Of a DNA stretch of 64,000 bases, positions 28,432-64,000 are shown one piece after another. The DNA is from Paulinella micropora (lineage: Eukaryota; Cercozoa; Imbricatea; Euglyphida), in assembly GCA_009731375.1 (NCBI GenBank), contig BJOX01000372.1:8345-72344 (forward strand), read 5' to 3'. The notes beneath the pieces were generated by a model. It ran no database searches, was not told where the DNA came from, and saw only the letters and a list, made by a program, of their open reading frames with translations. Position 1 is the stretch's first letter, and every line of letters begins with the position of its first letter. A program made the position numbers and the translations under genes.

Positions 28432-29133
28432 AGTTTTATTTTCTTAAATAACAAAATGCTTAACTAGAAAACGTGAAAGATCAAAGGACCGATCGTTCGA
28501 CCCTTGCTCCCTTTCTTGCTTAAAGACAATCGTATGCCTTTCGTGTGAATTGCTGTGCTCGCTTCCGAGAAGCGGTTTGGGTGGTTTTCTAACTTGTATT
28601 TGAAATCAGAGTATCCTCTATTGTTCCCATCTAAGATGGATATTGCACTCAACGTCTGCTTCAGTGAGCCTTGAAGCTGACTCCCTTATCGGCGTCAAGG
28701 CTCACAACCTTTGAGCAACTTAGCATGCTCATTAAAGAGGCATTTACCGACTCCTTTCAGAGTCCACCTGTCCTGTCTCACGCAGTTACCAAAGGGAGGG
28801 AAGGCAATTTAATAAGAGAATTGAATTCTGACAACCGTACTACAGTACGACACGCCCCAAAACTCAAATAAGTGTAACGGAACATTCAAATAAGATTCTT
28901 GAAGAGGGAAAATATAATGGCTGACTGTATCCTTACTTATCTAGAAATTTTTACTAAGTGACTGATTTAGGAAGTTAATGCTGCCACTAGAGTGGCAAAG
29001 TGTACTGTCCGCTATATCACTAAATACTGATTAAGTGGAAATTGTACTATCCGTCCTTATGACAAATCAAACTACCCTGGTAACGGTAACTCCTGGCATC
29101 AATAACGTCGGAACTTATGATCATTCAAAAAAG
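28432..29133 (-). repeat. Copia 5' LTR
   Basis: About 700 bp matching both blocks of the left LTR, without the 0.9-kb insertion. The exact ends are set only by where similarity fades. Confidence 0.75.
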
Positions 29134-29253
29134 GAATACTACTGAACGGAAATAAGTTTGATTGTATTGTATTGTATTACAGTGAACTTTTCAGTTCCTC
29201 AACTTCATGAGTTAATTAGTATTCAACTGGCATCCAGAATTGGATAATAATCA

Positions 29254-29538
29254 TTGAGTATAGTTACAGTTACGACTGCGCATTTTTGTTCAGTTTTCGT
29301 TACTGCCTCTGAGTTGTCCGAGTTCTGCTATTCTACTTGCGGATTAAAGTGTGCCAGTGTCGATTGGGCATCGCGTCGCCGACTTCTAACGGAGTCTCTC
29401 AGCAAACCGGAGTATAATAAGGTACCTGGTACTAGGTCCGTGAGTGACAGGGTAATTACTTATCAACGCCATTTAGCTTCTCATGAGGCGCCTCATATAT
29501 ACTTGAACTTCTCACTCATCACTACGACTGGCAGGTGA
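29254..29538 (+). CDS. Hypothetical small ORF
   Basis: A 94-codon open frame of ordinary composition (SVDWASRRRLLTESLSKPEY) just outside the copia 5' LTR. No homologue or splice context recognised. It may be chance or part of another element. Confidence 0.2.
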   Translation: MSIVTVTTAHFCSVFVTASELSEFCYSTCGLKCASVDWASRRRLLTESLSKPEYNKVPGTRSVSDRVITYQRHLASHEAPHIYLNFSLITTTGR

Positions 29539-29840
29539 CGTGTTATTTGTAACAAAATATCAAGAAGGATATCAAGGGGATTTAAAAAGTATACGGCAGG
29601 GAGAAATTAAATTATTGCATAAGTTACAGGTTATTAATGCAAAGAGGAAAAAGTAAGGAAGAAGAGATCCATTGAGACCGACTACGGTTCAGGGCGAGAA
29701 AAGAGAAAGACAAAGCAAAAGAAACTGGCTGGAAGACTGAAGGGAAGAGAAAAACGAAAGCGAAAAGGGCCACCGAGACAAGAAAGTAAAGTGCAATCAT
29801 TCATATTTGTATTGCTTTTGACTGCCACAACGAAACCCAT

Positions 29841-30053
29841 GAGAAGTTCCTACTTCTTAAGTACAATCAACAATGACTTCAAACGCTTCGATCCCAGCCG
29901 ATACTTCCATCCACAACCTGTGCTATGGCTCATTAGAAAGCTCTTGACGAGAGCTTTCAAATGAGCCATTACACAAGCTACACAAATCAGAACCGGCCGA
30001 GAACGAATCGTTTGAAGTAATTTCTCGTTGTACTTAAGGACAAGGAACTTCTC
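29841..30053 (+). mobile_element. MITE family A, copy 1
   Basis: A ~213-bp element with terminal inverted repeats GAGAAGTTCC...GGAACTTCTC and an internal hairpin (CTCATTNGAAAGCTCT). It is almost palindromic throughout. Flanked by AT on both sides. No coding capacity. Confidence 0.9.
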
Positions 30054-30212
30054 ATGGCAGCAGGCTTGCTATAAAACTGGTTACGGTCAATCATGGCAGC
30101 AGGCACGCTTACTATTAATACTGGTGTCGTTCAAGCAGCAACATCATCAAACAATTTTGGCCTTAATATTTTTCTCGCTCAGTATCAGTAGGTATGACTA
30201 CGCTGATGGCTA

Positions 30213-30425
30213 GAGAAGTTCCTTGTCCTTAAGTACAACGAGCAATTACTTCAAACGATTCGTTCTTGGCCGGTTCTGATTTGTGTGGCTTGTGTAATGG
30301 CTCATTTGAAAGCTCTCGTCAAGAGCTTTCTAATGAGCCATAGCACAGATTGTGGAGGGAAGTATCGGCTGGGGTCGAAGCGTTTGAAGTCTTTGTTGAT
30401 TGTACTTAAGAAGTAGGAACTTCTC
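30213..30425 (-). mobile_element. MITE family A, copy 2
   Basis: Same family in the opposite orientation, 160 bp from copy 1. The pair forms a large inverted repeat. Confidence 0.9.
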
Positions 30426-30584
30426 ATGACTATGCTGACAGTATAGTCAGAAAGCTGACGACAAGTGATGTGAAATGACACGTTCATCATTACTGTATCA
30501 CCAACACTGACCGAGAGCAATAAATGGAAAATTGAGCAATTTTGCTAGTTAAATGTCCCAAGTAATATTAGTGATACTTCCAAC

Positions 30585-63205
<32,621 letters not shown>

Positions 63206-63219
63206 TAAATATGGCACAC

Positions 63220-63253
<34 letters not shown>

Positions 63254-63275
63254 GTACACTCAACAAGGCAAAAGC

Positions 63276-63277
63276 AG

Positions 63278-63374
<97 letters not shown>

Positions 63375-63387
63375 GTCTGTCTATCTG

Positions 63388-63444
<57 letters not shown>

Positions 63445-63445
63445 G
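63276..63445. repeat. TATC array
   Basis: (TATC)n, about 40 units with TGTC variants. Confidence 0.9.
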
Positions 63446-63553
63446 TGTTGCATAATTACGTTTTGCAAACTAGTGCTTTACTGTCAGATAGATAGATAGA
63501 TAGATACAGAAAGTGGAAATATCCCAAAGACACAAAGCAAAATAGTACATGAT

Positions 63554-63690
63554 CGCAGCGACTAGCTACAAATTTGACGTGTTTTGCGGGCGAGCCGAGC
63601 TGGGCCGGCGAGCCCACAAAACACGTCAAATTTAGCGCGCCGCAAATGTTTTATCGGTAACCTGGCCACATTTTGTGGAGGTGACCGATA
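63554..63690 (-). mobile_element. Double-hairpin element, copy 4, inverted
   Basis: Reverse orientation of copies 1-3, with ATCGGTAACCTGGCC and GGAGGTGACCGAT at its right end. Confidence 0.8.
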
Positions 63691-63694
63691 TATA

Positions 63695-64000
63695 CTTGTA
63701 GATATAGATGTAGATATAGATATAGATATAGATATAGATATTGTTTGATCAGTACATCAACACCAACGGAATATAGATATAGATGTAGATGTAGATATAG
63801 ATATAGATATAGATATAGATATAGATATAGATATAGATATAGATATAGATATAGATATAGATATGGATATGGATATGGATATGGATATAGATATAGATAT
63901 AGATATAGATATAGATATAGATAAAGATAAAGATATAGATATAGATATAGATATAGATATAGATATAGGATATAGATATAGATATAGTATAGATATAGAT
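63695..64000. repeat. GATATA hexamer array to window end
   Basis: (GATATA)n with GATGTA and GGATAT variants, one unique pocket at 63742-63770. It continues past the window. Confidence 0.9.

Larger units (their letters stand above)
19257..29133 (-). mobile_element. Ty1/copia retrotransposon, degenerate
   Basis: Minus-strand order gag (CCHC), protease, integrase, RT, RNase H is the copia order. Similar end sequences at 19257-20690 and 28432-29133 are read as LTRs. Coding parts carry stops and frameshifts, a CCT expansion inside RT, a ~570-bp insertion in RNase H and two short assembly gaps, so the copy is not autonomous. Confidence 0.88.

Noticed and set aside
29254-29538. Protein-coding gene beside the copia LTR
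   Set aside because: Kept only as a low-confidence hypothetical ORF. No start context, splice sites or family support it.

Overview
The window is nuclear DNA of a eukaryote with spliceosomal introns. It has short in-phase exons bounded by AG and GT, tRNA-derived SINEs, fold-back elements, a Ty1/copia retrotransposon and very heavy microsatellite expansion (GATA/TATC, ATAC, TATATG, AAT, CT). I cannot name the taxon. A LRR-Roc-COR (ROCO) gene and a long WD40 gene with tiny exons would fit an alga, another protist or a simple animal. Assembly gaps lie at 10928-10937, 12740-12831, 22882-22891, 26400-26409, 31313-31572, 40301-40379, 40611-40620 and 60913-60922.

Region 1 (1-10 kb) holds the most unusual structure. 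A minus-strand ROCO gene has COR, Roc (G1, G3 and G4 motifs visible) and linker exons between 1146 and 5233. Upstream of these (6016-9410) its leucine-rich repeats come one per 84-bp phase-0 exon. The array carries 11 such exons on the minus strand and 11 on the plus strand, strictly alternating. Each plus exon meets a minus exon tail to tail across only 4 bp (GTAC; 7 bp in two cases), so the two strands share one palindromic splice-donor site. Cassettes are separated by CG-rich palindromes of the type TGCTACCGCGCGCGGTAGCA. A near-perfect 517-bp palindrome and a second, larger inverted repeat are built from whole cassettes. In the larger one all eight exon differences change the amino acid. 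The plus strand ends in its own LRR cap exon with a stop (9783-9923). The layout resembles a eukaryotic exon shufflon: a set of receptor repeats that could be inverted without loss of frame or splice sites.

Region 2 (10-19.2 kb) is repeats: GATA and AAT tracts, SINEs, a 25-bp minisatellite, and a decayed unidentified ORF cluster (15.3-19.2 kb, minus). Region 3 (19.3-29.1 kb) is a degenerate copia element on the minus strand with LTR-like ends, gag with a zinc knuckle, protease, integrase, reverse transcriptase and RNase H. It is broken by stops, frameshifts, a CCT expansion and insertions.

Region 4 (29.8-63.2 kb) is a minus-strand WD40-repeat gene spread over at least 32 kb. Its exons are 38-90 bp except the 667-bp terminal one, and its introns are almost entirely microsatellite. 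Many exons are present once in full and several times as partial copies that keep a splice site, each copy embedded in its own microsatellite. Eighteen copies of a ~213-bp inverted-terminal-repeat MITE, three of a second fold-back family, four of a GC-rich double-hairpin element and a second copia RT fragment lie in the introns.
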